Below are positions 49,655 to 59,796 of a DNA stretch of 64,000 nucleotides, piece after piece; position 1 is the stretch's first letter, and every line of letters starts with the position of its first letter. The translations under genes and the position numbers were made by a program. The stretch comes from Hypomyces perniciosus. Taxonomy: Eukaryota > Ascomycota > Sordariomycetes > Hypocreales > Hypocreaceae. The DNA lies in assembly GCA_008477525.1 (NCBI GenBank), contig SPDT01000013.1, positions 1,039,501 through 1,103,500 on the forward strand. The letters run 5' to 3'. The notes beneath the pieces were generated by a model. The model saw nothing but the letters and a program-made list of their open reading frames with translations, did no database searches and was not told the origin of the DNA.

Positions 49655-50430
49655 AACCCACTCGGCGAGATTCTTGAATTAAAAGCATTCACCAGGTCTA
49701 TCGTCAAGCAAGAAGGTATTCTACGAAACCTATCTTGGGCTCTGAATGGCCACTCATTCACAATAGGCAGCAACAAGAAGATTCAGCTCACCGACTTCTA
49801 CAGAACCCACTATAAACCAATGGCACAGATGCACAAGCAGGTGGATGAGATGATGCTTGGATGGAAGCCAACTGTTGACCTTTCAACACTCTAGGATGAC
49901 CTAAGTTACTGGATGCCGACTAGTCCTTCCTTGAAAAGACAGAAAACGGATTCATGGGAATATATAAAGCCTTGGTGCGCCGGGCATGGTATCCTCTTTC
50001 TATAGACAGGCCTTTGCAAAGGGTAGCCACTGGCTTTTAGAGACTCGTATGGCATATCTAGAGGCAGGAATTGAGTTTTCTAGATCGATTTTTGCCACAT
50101 TTTACTTAACACCCGCCCTTCCTAGACGGGGCTCTGAGATAATTAGTATCCGGCTCTTAAAAACAAAGCTTACTATATAGAATATTTTTATCCAAGACAG
50201 CCGGCTTATAATCATTTTTAGCTATAATAAAGCCAGGGTATCGAATAACTATGCATTTTATATCGTCTGCTATGTTCCCGCTAGCCTTACGCCCAGCGTC
50301 TTCAAGTACATCGCTTACATTTGACCATATCTAAATTTTCTTGCAGTCCAGCTTTACTTACCTCAATACCAAAGAAGCGAGTTCTTCTTCCCGGATTTAC
50401 GCTATAGAAAGAAACACTTTAGCTCGGAAC
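49655..50430 (+). pseudogene. Fragment of a large protein resembling subtelomeric helicase-associated proteins
   Basis: Pieces in three frames can be ordered: ELKAFTRSIVKQEGILRNLS and YKPMAQMHKQVDEMMLGWKP (49661-49890), then SFLEKTENGFMGIYKALVRR with WYPLSIDRPLQRV (about 49930-50030), then MAYLEAGIEFSRSIFATFYL, PRRGSEIISIRLL, NIFIQDSRLIIIFSYNKAR and VPASLTPSVFKYIAYI (50049-50330). The last part resembles the non-helicase N-terminal region of fungal telomere-linked RecQ-like proteins, from memory of the family. TAG stops and frameshifts separate the frames, and no helicase motifs are visible. I am confident that these are ordered pieces of one decayed gene, less so about the family. Confidence 0.45.
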
Positions 50431-51151
50431 AAGCCTCAGTAATCCTCAAGCGGCTAACTCAATATTTGGATATGCTATAGTCTCCTCCAGTACTTGCCAT
50501 GCGGTGTTTGTGAAAATGCGATTGTTTTTGGTCGACTGGGAGTGGGTATTGTATAAGGGAGAAAAGTTGAATTGTGGGAGTTTAATGTGCAACCAAATGT
50601 GCTTAACTATCCTCCTCCGGTGACGCTGAACGATTCGATTAAAATCAGTAATGGATGACTGACTCAAAATCAGCCTATGGAAATTTTATTTTTCGAAAAA
50701 GGTCTGCCATTCCCTAGAGACGGCGGCGTAAGCGCTGATAGTATGGCGATGGCTTACTGGCAGGGATACTATCTCAAGGATTATGGCCTGAATTTCAGGG
50801 GGCAGATCATGTCACTTCGCCCTTCAGCACTTCGTGGATTTATCACGTTGCGTATCGAGTTTCGGATCTTAGCCTCATCCAATGCCGCCTAATGCTATCC
50901 AATGCCATACCGTCATCAGGGAAACAAAGACCAAAATCATGGGAAGATAGGATTTGACACAAGATCCAATATGGATCCGTTCCCGAGGCCATGTCCCCTG
51001 GCCCGTCTAAGCACGCCCGCACGTGCGCCCCTCTCTAATTGATGAACAAATCTCCTGGATTGGCATCTTCTTCCTGTCTGATTTCCTCTGCTTCGTCCGT
51101 CAAATATGCCTTGGACCACGAAGAAGGAAATAAGCTTGCCTTCATACCCCA
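50431..51151. other. Intergenic, no recognisable feature
   Basis: About 720 bp. The frames at 50677-50892 (plus) and 51173-50937 (minus) have no supportable identity. Confidence 0.35.
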
Positions 51152-51963
51152 ATGCCAGACATGACCGATGCAAAGCAAGCGATAGAAGACATTGCCAAGG
51201 GCTATGGACTTTTGGGACAAAACCATCTCAAGTGCATAGAAGCCCCGGATCCGAAACTTCGAGCTGTCGTTGAGGAGGCTCTTCTCGCAAAAGATAGGCT
51301 GGCAGGAGGCTGGATCAAGAAGTACGAAGAAAAACCCGACAACAGGCCGCAAAATGTTGTTCTCTGGCACTGACAGTCTTCGGTGGCAGCCTCGCCAAAG
51401 ACCTCTACAGCAGCGATGCGCGCTTCGTATTTGAGCTGCTCTAAAACGCGGATGACAACCAATATTCAGTCGCCAGCGCCGAAGGTGATTTGCCTTTCAT
51501 TTCTTTCCGAGTACACCGCGATCAGATTATCGTTGAATGCAATGAAGATGGATTCACGAAGGATGACCTCGAGGCAATTTGCGGCGTTGGGAACAGCACC
51601 AAGCAGGCAACTCAAGGGTACATCGGAGACAAGGGAATCGGCTTTAAATCCGTCTTTATCGCGGCTTTGAAGGCTCTCATCCAGTCGGGCGATTATTCCT
51701 TATACTTTAAACACGAAAAGGGGGATGTTGGAATAGGCATGATCATCCCCATCTGGCAGGATATGGACGAGAAGCTGCCGCATCCATTGACCAGAATGAC
51801 ACTTCATCTCCATGAAAAAGGAAATGAGACCGAGTTGAAGAACTTGCGAGCAACAATATTTCGACAATTTCGTGAGATGCAGCAAACTTACCTGTTGTTT
51901 CTCCGCAATTTGAAACAAATCAAGGCAGTGTTATTCCAACCGAATCCCAACATTCAACTTTAG
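51152..51963 (+). pseudogene. Sacsin/HSP90-like ATPase-domain protein, truncated and stopped
   Basis: N-terminal part of a large fungal protein with a GHKL (histidine-kinase/HSP90-type) ATPase domain. Exon 1, 51152-51321, reads DAKQAIEDIAKGYGLLGQ. A 68-bp intron at 51322-51389 (GTACGA...GGCAG) restores the joint IKNLAKDLYSSDARFVFELL. The next codon is TAA (51442-51444) exactly where Gln of the conserved LLQNADDN box is expected. The frame then continues with the second motif DGFTKDDLEAICGVGNSTK, GYIGDKGIGFKSVFIA (the Gly-rich ATP lid) and RMTLHLHEKG, and stops for good at 51963. The family is usually well over 1,000 aa, so the C-terminal bulk is missing as well. Total open length is 248 codons. 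Confidence 0.8.
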
Positions 51964-52355
51964 AAACGCATCGCCGCTTTTGTGTATGCCAGCTTAGGCG
52001 CTACTCATGGACTACTCACCCTCAGCTCTGGGACCTCAGGCGTTGCTCAGTCTTGCTCCATAGCTAGGAGGAGTGTAAATAGCGGCGCGAGGAGTCATTG
52101 CGCCATGTTTGCCAAGGCCCATTTCTAGTCGTTCAGGCCGCATAATAATAAGCGTTTTCATTTTCTGAGCGGATATTTAAACTGACCTACGGTTCCCTTC
52201 CTGACAACCTTAAAGTTACTCTACTTTCATAATCTGTGATTTCTTTGCTTCGCTCTATTTTCACTCCCTAGTCCTAGTATCTTTTACCGTCATACTAGTA
52301 TCCTGGCTATTACTTACACCAAAAAGTAAACTGCAAGTTGAAAATGGAGGCACGG
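51964..52355. other. Region without an identifiable gene
   Basis: Nothing supportable; the sacsin-like frame does not resume convincingly here. Confidence 0.35.
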
Positions 52356-52850
52356 TCAACTCAATCCTAACCAGCAGATCGAACGGGCTATACAAAATGG
52401 ACTGTGTGTGGATCCTTTAAGGCTGAACCCATACGAAGTCCGAAGAAATCTAAAACCAAAGAGCAAAAGGCAATACGACAGAGAGCTTGTGCTATGGAAC
52501 GCGTCAGTTTTCATTTCATATTCACTTTTTTTTATATTAATGTTCTAACTGGCTTCTAGGTTCGAAACGAGGTTCCCTTATTCAACACTGAAGAATATTC
52601 AGACTCTGAAACAATCTGCCGAGTGTGTAGGCCTTTCCATGATAGGTAGTAGGACTAGCCGAGAAATACTAGGTTACTCCTCTAAAACGATGCCTTAAAG
52701 TATAGTCCATCTAAGAGCGAATTTTTAGCTTTAGCGAGGGAAGTGGAGTATAAGGAAGTCATGGAAACGCTTATTAAATGCGGCGTCATATCGGAATCGG
52801 ATATCGAGGGGTTTATTGAATCACAATGCAATTCAGGAACAAGGTTAGAG
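52356..52850 (+). pseudogene. Short remnant, possibly of a fungal tyrosine-recombinase-like (FluG/DUF3435-type) gene
   Basis: A frame from about 52358 reads LNPNQQIERAIQNGLCVDPL and NLKPKSKRQYDRELVLWNA. A 5' splice (GTCAGT) and a CTAAC...TTCTAG 3' splice near 52558 join it to FETRFPYSTLKNIQTLKQSA. The phrase pattern (K-x-R-x-Y-xx-xLxxW, then P-x-xx-x-NI-x-TLK-xxAE) resembles the start of FluG-domain/DUF3435 proteins, some of which are tyrosine recombinases. What follows (52700-52850, REVEYKEVMETLIKCGVISE) does not match and may be another gene piece. No catalytic residues are visible, so identity is weak. Confidence 0.3.
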
Positions 52851-53383
52851 TAAACTATTTGCTGTTATCTAGATTTATCATAGGCTACTTATTCTATAGG
52901 TCGGGTCATGAGCTAAGAAGCGTATCGCACAGGCATATGCTAGTAGATCATCGGATAATACATATATCCAGAGCATCTAGATCCCCATAGCAGTAATTAA
53001 CATAGGGAGATAATCGTCCACTTTTCATCGGCCATCCCGAACATAGAACTCACACGCCTTCTTATAACATGACTTCAAGTGGCAACTTAGCCGGTCACAT
53101 GAACCCAGATCACTAGCCAATCGGTTATGCGTATGTATCGTCGGCTTAATGTTGTAGGTTTAAATCAGTGCCCCTTAAGAGAACTATAATAGGCTAAAGG
53201 AGAATGGTTCTCGAAATACTGGGTCCATATAAATCTCAAAAATGTATCTGTGTTATATAGTAAAGCCGAAATATAACCCTATCCGTACATCAAACTGTAA
53301 ACTGCAACTAAATACATTGCAGTTTTTTAAAGTCACCTAGAGATAGCAATACAAATTCAGGGTGTCTCCCTCATACCAGTCTC
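52851..53383. other. Intergenic, no recognisable feature
   Basis: About 530 bp, 3' side of the first amine oxidase gene. Nothing seen. Confidence 0.4.
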
Positions 53384-54889
53384 TCATTTGGTGCCCTTTA
53401 ATTGCTTAGCAATGTTTATCCCCGCATCTCTCCCTTCAAAATACGCCCCGTGCAACAAGCCCCAATAATCGGCACTGGTTGCTTCCCCTGCGAAATAAAG
53501 ACGTCCAAGATTAGCTCGAAGGTTGTCCTGATGGTCCAGTGTCGCCCCCGCTGGCCAGTTCGAATAGCTTCCAAACGCCCAAGGCTGTAGGCTCCAGCGG
53601 GGATACATGAATGCTGTCGGCATCGGAACTTTATCAGCGCCGTACATGTCTCGTAAGACAGCAAGAATCTGTTGCTTGGTTGTCTCGTCATCCTGTGCCT
53701 CCACTCTGTAGCTTTGATCGTGGACAACAGTAACAAAGAGGATGCCACTTCCAGGCAGAAAGCCGGCATTGTCTAGAGACTGGAATAGTGGATAATATCC
53801 TCTCTCATACGGATCGGCATACAAGAAAAACTCCACGCTGGTATCCCAAAAGACTTTATCCGGCGGGAACTGCAAGAATATCTTTGTGTACGTCGCCATG
53901 GAAAGCGTTGCGATGGAAACATTCTTCGACTCAGGCAGGGGCGGTTCAAAGGTCACTGCATCATTTTGCAGCACTCCGAGGCTGAAAGTACAAATTGCAT
54001 ATTCGGCACGTATACAGCTCCCATCGGAATTGTAAACTGTCACCTCGGAGTCTGAGTGCGAGATCCTCGAAACATGGGTGTTTAAATGCAAGCGTGCATC
54101 TGACTTGCAGTTGAAGTTGGCCGAGCAGTTGAGGAACGTAGACGCTTCGCCTTTGACGATTGTGTTAAATCCACGAGTGTCGTGGACAAAACGTAGAACA
54201 CTGCCAGGATCTTGGCTGCCATCTTCGTTTGTGGAAGCGCCAACTATCGCATACTCCGCCGACGACTCCTCCGGAGTGGACGCAAACTCGAAATCAAAAG
54301 TCATCCATTCGGCAGCTTGGCGTTTCGGGTCTTTCTGGGGTTTCCAGTTGAGAAGAGATAAAGCCGCCCTCACAGATATGCCCTTGATGTCTGACCACAT
54401 GTCATCATCGTCGGCCTTGTTGTATAGATCTTGAACAGCTGCAAAGTCGGCAATGAAATTGCTGTAGTTCGTATAGCCAGTCTCGTTGTAGGTTAAGACG
54501 GAGTCGAATTGCGACGTAGTAGTCGTGAGGTTATATTTCTGAGTCAGTCGCCAGATAGGATTTTCTTGTCCGTCGTCCAACTCCAACCCTTGCACCCAAT
54601 TGGCTCCCAATTCAACCGTGTATGGTTTGCCATATGCATCCGCACCGAAGGTGGTATGCGTCATTCGACCACCCAAGTCGCCACGATACTCCACGATCAG
54701 AAAGTCTGTAATCGAGGCGTTTGACAAGGCTTGGGCAGCAGTGATACCGGCCATTCCTCCACCGAGAACAACGACCTTGGTTTGTTGACAGCCATGACTC
54801 TGGGTCTGATTCAGGGCGGGAAATGCATAGGTGAGTTGTGGGATGCAGGAGGTGAGGCAAAGCTGCCAAAAGCTGAGTTTAATTGCCAT
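53384..54889 (-). CDS. Secreted FAD-dependent polyamine/amine oxidase
   Basis: Intact single-exon gene of 501 aa (ATG 54889-54887, stop at 53384). A signal peptide covers about residues 1-22. The FAD-binding Rossmann motif VVLGGGMAGITAAQAL lies at about residues 40-55, followed by EYRGDLGGRM (GG doublet) and ELGANWVQGL, the substrate-side loop of polyamine oxidases. The C-terminal FAD motif is LYFAGEATSADYWGLLHGAY followed by GRDAG. Several N-x-S/T sites fit secretion. The enzyme would oxidise polyamines or related amines with O2, giving aldehyde, amine and H2O2, outside the cell or at the wall. Full family length and all cofactor motifs are present, so it is likely functional. A second, different amine oxidase lies 2.3 kb away on the same strand. 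Confidence 0.92.
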   Translation of the reverse strand: MAIKLSFWQLCLTSCIPQLTYAFPALNQTQSHGCQQTKVVVLGGGMAGITAAQALSNASITDFLIVEYRGDLGGRMTHTTFGADAYGKPYTVELGANWVQGLELDDGQENPIWRLTQKYNLTTTTSQFDSVLTYNETGYTNYSNFIADFAAVQDLYNKADDDDMWSDIKGISVRAALSLLNWKPQKDPKRQAAEWMTFDFEFASTPEESSAEYAIVGASTNEDGSQDPGSVLRFVHDTRGFNTIVKGEASTFLNCSANFNCKSDARLHLNTHVSRISHSDSEVTVYNSDGSCIRAEYAICTFSLGVLQNDAVTFEPPLPESKNVSIATLSMATYTKIFLQFPPDKVFWDTSVEFFLYADPYERGYYPLFQSLDNAGFLPGSGILFVTVVHDQSYRVEAQDDETTKQQILAVLRDMYGADKVPMPTAFMYPRWSLQPWAFGSYSNWPAGATLDHQDNLRANLGRLYFAGEATSADYWGLLHGAYFEGRDAGINIAKQLKGTK

Positions 54890-55515
54890 GCTGAGGAAGA
54901 AAGGAGAGCTACAGTTGCTTCGTCGATATGATCCTTACGTGGAATACCCAAGGGCTATATATAACATAATAGCACGGAATAGTAGCCAATGCTTGACCTA
55001 CCGAAGTTACAGTGTTAAAATGTATGAGTGCCCAAATTTCGTTTGCGGCTGAGCATCAGCACTAGTAAATGCCATGCAACACTGAGTCAATCAATAACTA
55101 ATCAAAAATTCAACGGAGGAGCATGTCAGTAGGAGGGGAAGGAGGTTCGGAGAACGTCTCTGAAGTCTCCATAGCCGTCTGCCAAGCATGGTTAAGGAAG
55201 GGGGGTGGGGATATACTTGAAAACGCCTCAATAAGCATGCAAAATAGTGGACTCTTAATGGTGGGGGATCTTAGCATCAGCGATATGTAAAGGCCCGTAG
55301 CTCGAGCGCGACTACATGCATTCACATCCATGGGCATCTAAGGAGATGGCATTCTACATCGAGTACGAGAAGAATAGAATCACGGCGCACAGACTGAGAG
55401 CCCTTTCTTGAATTTGTGGGCGGTGCTGTATGGCCGTCTAAGGCTGCAAGAGGTAGATAAATGTCTGGCTGATTTGCACTCACCTTCAAAAATGCTACTA
55501 GAGCCAAGTATATGC
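54890..55515. other. Intergenic, upstream of the first amine oxidase
   Basis: Minus-strand frames 55337-55110 and 55654-55322 have no recognised identity; the second is crossed by the left inverted repeat of the element at 55519 and so is not a single gene. Confidence 0.35.
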
Positions 55516-56329
55516 TTAGGGTGTGATTCACAACACTTGGATAGAAATGTGCTCGACTTGAAAAGATACGCCCCACATAGAAAATAGCGTGCGGATAACT
55601 GATGTATTGTCTCCACCCGTTTTCTTGGTCAATTTGACCATCAGCAGATATCAAATCCAGAGGAATATGACCTTAAGCTCTATAGACTGATAATGACTGT
55701 CTCGCACTCTAGCCTTAGTACGAATCTATCCGTAAAATAAAATAAAAACACTGCTATTAGTATACGAAATAGATGCCGGAATACTAGGTCAGGAGATTCT
55801 ATGATGGTCTAGCTGTATGCACTGGCGAGGCCTAGGTGTCTACGCTGGCTAGTGCTCTATGAATTGCGATTATTGCGATAGCGAATACATGGCGGCACGG
55901 ATTAAATGATTGCTAATACGACTATAGCCATCGCGAGGTCTTCTTTATCATCATCGTTAACCACGATGCGTGGCCATAGCCAATTCAACCTAACACTGTT
56001 AGTCGTCATTAACGCTGTTATTTCGATGTATCGCCAACCAAGCGGCTTAGATAGCCCTCTCTATCCAGGGGAGAAACGCCCTGGATAGGAATTCACATAA
56101 TGATATGCGATTCTGCTGCTTTTCCAAGCGACCTTGCCAAATGCAGGCATTTACGCGATCCCTGCCAGCGTGGTACCTTGAAAACAGGGGTTGTTTCTAT
56201 CCAAGTCGCATTTCCTGAGTTTTGCAGTAAAAAAGGTGTCATTTTGGGAAAAGCGACATTTTTTTTAGGGTTGTGCTGTTCTAACCAAGTCATTTGGATG
56301 CCATCCAAGTGTTGTGAATCACACCCTTA
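55516..56329. mobile_element. 808-bp DNA element with 24-bp perfect inverted repeats and TTA duplication
   Basis: 55519-55542 (GGGTGTGATTCACAACACTT...) is exactly complementary to 56303-56326. TTA flanks both ends (55516-55518 and 56327-56329). A GG-start inverted repeat with a 3-bp TWA-type duplication fits the PIF/Harbinger superfamily. The interior has no transposase I can recognise, so it is non-autonomous. It contains a perfect 10-bp stem hairpin (CTATCCAGGG at 56061-56070, complement at 56079-56088) and subterminal repeats of the CTATCCAAG/CTAACCAAG kind near the right end. Confidence 0.75.
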
Positions 56330-57158
56330 ATCTCTACTTTAACTTGCTGATTACCGTCCTTAATACCACACCCAAGATAGTCACTCCGAGATACTAAGTA
56401 CATCGCAGCCGATGGAATACATGATAGGCTCCGGCATGGCCGGAATTAGTGTGCATTTAAATGACTGGGAATATAGCATGCTGCAGGTTCCTTTGCAGGT
56501 AGAGGCTGTGCCTTTTAGTTCTACCACTTTTGACCAAGACCGACTTCTTATGACGCCCAAGACTCCATAGGAATAGAGAGACCGGCCTTTTGATTACCAA
56601 TATGACTCGGAAAATACCTATCAATAGGGCAGTTCCCTCGGCACTCGAGGTTATGTTGGGCGCAGTCTCATCCTGCCGACTGCTGCGCCGCAATGAAACA
56701 CAGCCGCTGGTCCGCGCAGAGTGATCGAACCCCTGGGAGACTAAGACCAGTGGCAGTGAGAGTAAGCCATATTTCTTTCATTGGCTGTCCAGGTAAACAG
56801 TTTCAAGAGTTAGGCAGCCAGCTACCTATTGAGCTCCACGTTGGAAGCCTCATGGGTTGCCGAATAACCATATCCTTTTTGTGCCCAACCCCCTGAACAT
56901 GTTGATCAGATGTGATGACTCGGCAGTCAACAATAGGCAAATCCTACGTCCCATCGCGTAGGAATACCGTCGATAGCTTTATGCGGGATGTAGTAGGAGA
57001 TGCCCCACACCAAGTAGGGGAAATATGGATCCCTTCATCCAAAACGGCGCATTATGTGAGATGACATACACAACTGGTTTATGGTATCACCTTTCGTGAT
57101 TCATGCCATTCTGACTTCCCCGTGTAATTGTATTAGAGATCACAGGACCTGTCTGACG
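56330..57158. other. Intergenic, no recognisable feature
   Basis: About 830 bp between the inverted-repeat element and the 3' end of the second amine oxidase. Nothing supportable. Confidence 0.4.
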
Positions 57159-58859
57159 CTATATCACCACTGGCCCAATGGCATCCTTCTTCATCCCTTT
57201 TCTGACCCCATAAGCCTTTAGAATCTCTCTCGCTGCTCTTTCCCCACTCCACCAGGCTCCTGTTGTTGTCCCCAGCCCACACAGCGGAGCGGTATGTTCT
57301 CCAGCAAACCACACACTACGGTCATTACCCATAAGATTATCGCCCGATACTCCTTTGCCCCCTCCAGATCTTAATACCTGCAAGTCTTCCTCAGCGTTCT
57401 CCAACCCAACTCGAAAGCTTACGTAGCTTCCGTGTCCTGAAAAGGGATCATTCTGCCACTGCGTGGTGAGAAACCAAATCGGGCGACAGTCAGGGTCATT
57501 GGGGTCGTAGTTTGGCATTCTGGAATAGAATGGCTCGGTGAAAGAACGAAGAATCTCGTTGTATGCATTTAAATGAGGAACGAGGTCTGCGACAGTTGGC
57601 ACAAGATAGCGTGAGCAGGGAGGAGCCACGTAAAAAACCAGAGTTGGATGAGCATTAGGGCCTGGCAGACCCGAAAAGGCAACCAATTCCTGCGTCCAAG
57701 AGCCCAGCTCTTTAGTAAATGGGTGATAGGACGGGCTCAAAAAATGCCAAAAAAGAAACCCCGAGGTATTTTCGGCACCTTTATCTCCCACTCCGATTCT
57801 GGAAGAACCAACATCGCTCTCATTCACTACTCGCTGCCAGAATGCGGCCGGAAATGTAACAAACACCTTTTCAAGTGCCCCATATCCAATTCTGTCAATG
57901 GCCTGTTCTAATCGAACAGGCAGGAAAGGGCTGAATGCAGTTTTGTGTCGTTTTAACCAGCCGAGAGGGCATGTCACCACGATTTCGTCAAAGGACTCAG
58001 TTTCTCCTGTTGCCGTTTCGACCGTGACGGCTTTTTGATCCGGAGTCCGAGGGAGGCTTTGCACCTTGATGACCTCTTGCCGAAAGCGGACGACCCCTGC
58101 ACTGATAGCTGCCTTGCCAATTAGCTGGACAATTTTATTGTACGTCGAAGCAACGAAGGCATCGCCGCCATCAGTGCCGTCTTCAAAATAAAAGAACTTG
58201 AGGCTCTGGGTCTCAATAGGATCCCCAATCTCTGAGTTGTATGTGTATGCCATTTGTGCGCAGATGGATTTGCACTCGGCGTCGAAATCGGATCTTCCAA
58301 CCCTTTCCAGCACGTAATCTAAGACATTGCTCTGAGGGCTGATGGACGGAGAATGTTCTTCGCTGTATTCTATTGCACTCTCAAAAGCATTCTCGACAAA
58401 TTCGGCACATTTGTTGGCTTTCTGAGTGGGCAATTGATGCCCAGCAGCGTCGAAGAATATGCCGTTGGGGTCGTCAGGGACCAACTTTGTGTCTGTCATA
58501 GACGCAAGACATGCAATCGGATTGTCGGTGATGCCATGAACCCAGTTTGCGCCCCTTCTAGAGTCAGTACACCGTTTCTTCGCGCGACAAATGACATGGC
58601 TCACATATCTACTGGATGGCCGCATATCTCATCTTGAAAGACCTGCAGTATTTAGTAAAGTAGGGCAATGTCTGGGAACGGTGGTACCTACACGACCACC
58701 AATTCTGTCTCTGGCCTCGAGAATCGTGACGTGAAATCCATTGCGGATTAGAGTATCTGCACACCTTAAACCAGAGATGCCAGCTCCAACGATACAAACG
58801 TGGGGGGCTTTGTTTTGTGCTTTGAGCGCACGAAATTCGGATCTCCCAGTGGCAGCCAT
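57159..58859 (-). CDS. FAD-dependent amine/polyamine oxidase, intracellular type
   Basis: Intact three-exon gene on the minus strand. Exons are 58859-58692, 58642-58605 and 58557-57159, with introns of 49 bp (GTAGGT...TGCAG) and 47 bp (GTGAGC...TCTAG, branch TACTGAC). Together they give 1605 nt, 534 aa, with no stop. The N-terminal FAD motif is VCIVGAGISGLRCADTLI followed by ILEARDRIGGR; the loop after the splice is RGANWVHGITDNPI; EIVVTCPLGWLK is the usual beta-strand; the C-terminal FAD motif is VWFAGEHTAPLCGLGTTTGA followed by SGERAA. The N-terminus has no signal peptide. Family: flavin-containing polyamine (spermine/N-acetylspermine) oxidases, also related to LSD1-type demethylases. It differs enough from the enzyme at 53384 that the pair is not a recent duplication. 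Confidence 0.92.
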
Positions 58860-59796
58860 GGTTCGGGCCGAATGTTGGCTTATCGCTGTGTAGGTCGTAG
58901 AGTACGTATGAAGACTACCAGAAGATCAACGATGGGCTGGTCGTTGGTGAACCAGATCAAATTCTAAGAAGTAGCTGTTTGTTGTTGTCTTTATAACGCC
59001 TCCGGTTATATCACAAACTGTAGATAGCTTGGTAGCAGCTTCTCTTACCTTTCGGGAGTCCTTAACGTACGGACGGTTGCGTTGTATTTACTAGTTCCGA
59101 TGCGTAGTGGCAAACAGACTTTGGTAAAAATGCCGAGAATGACTCGGTCACACAATGAGTGCAGCGTAAACGTCTCACGGTGAGAGATGGCGGTAATGCC
59201 TTGGGCATTTTGAGGTCTGACGTGGTCTGGAGGAGGCAGTGCCGAAGAGATACAGGACTAGACTTGTGACTCAGATGCAACGGTACTTGAAATGGCAATC
59301 ACAGACTCAATAGGGTCGGGCTTGCAGCGCTAGACAGGGGATGCAGTGGCACTTCCTGCAGCTCCGTGCAGCAAGTGGAGAATTGCCGAGTCCACGGGTC
59401 CGCGGGGCGGAGTTAATGGCCCAGACATCGCCGGGCGGCCGCTTGGATCGGGGAAATCCCCGCTCTTCGGTTAAGAGATAAACCTGTCGATGACAACAAG
59501 GCACCCTTGCCAAGCGATTTATTTAGTCAGACATACGAAGTACAGGTAACACGGTTAACAAAGGCTCGGATAGTAAAAATGCTGTAATTTAAAGCTTCGC
59601 CGCCGACTTTTAACACTAGGTAGTAGGATCCTTCTGTACTTGAGCTAACACAACAAGGGAGGCAGTTCGCCATAGTGCTATGGAAGAGAAGAGACATGAA
59701 TATTTCAGACGCTATTGTATATTTATCAGGTATCGGCCAAGACGGAAAAAACACCTTCTTGAGTCGGCCAAAGTATCGACGTCGATTATGGACCAC
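58860..59796. other. Intergenic, upstream of the second amine oxidase
   Basis: About 940 bp between two minus-strand genes; promoter of the amine oxidase and 3' side of the small Cys-tail gene. No other feature seen. Confidence 0.4.

Noticed and set aside
50446..50667. Minus-strand frame near the helicase-like fragment
   Set aside because: It lies antisense to plus-strand sequence that continues the ordered protein fragment, and it has no recognisable features.
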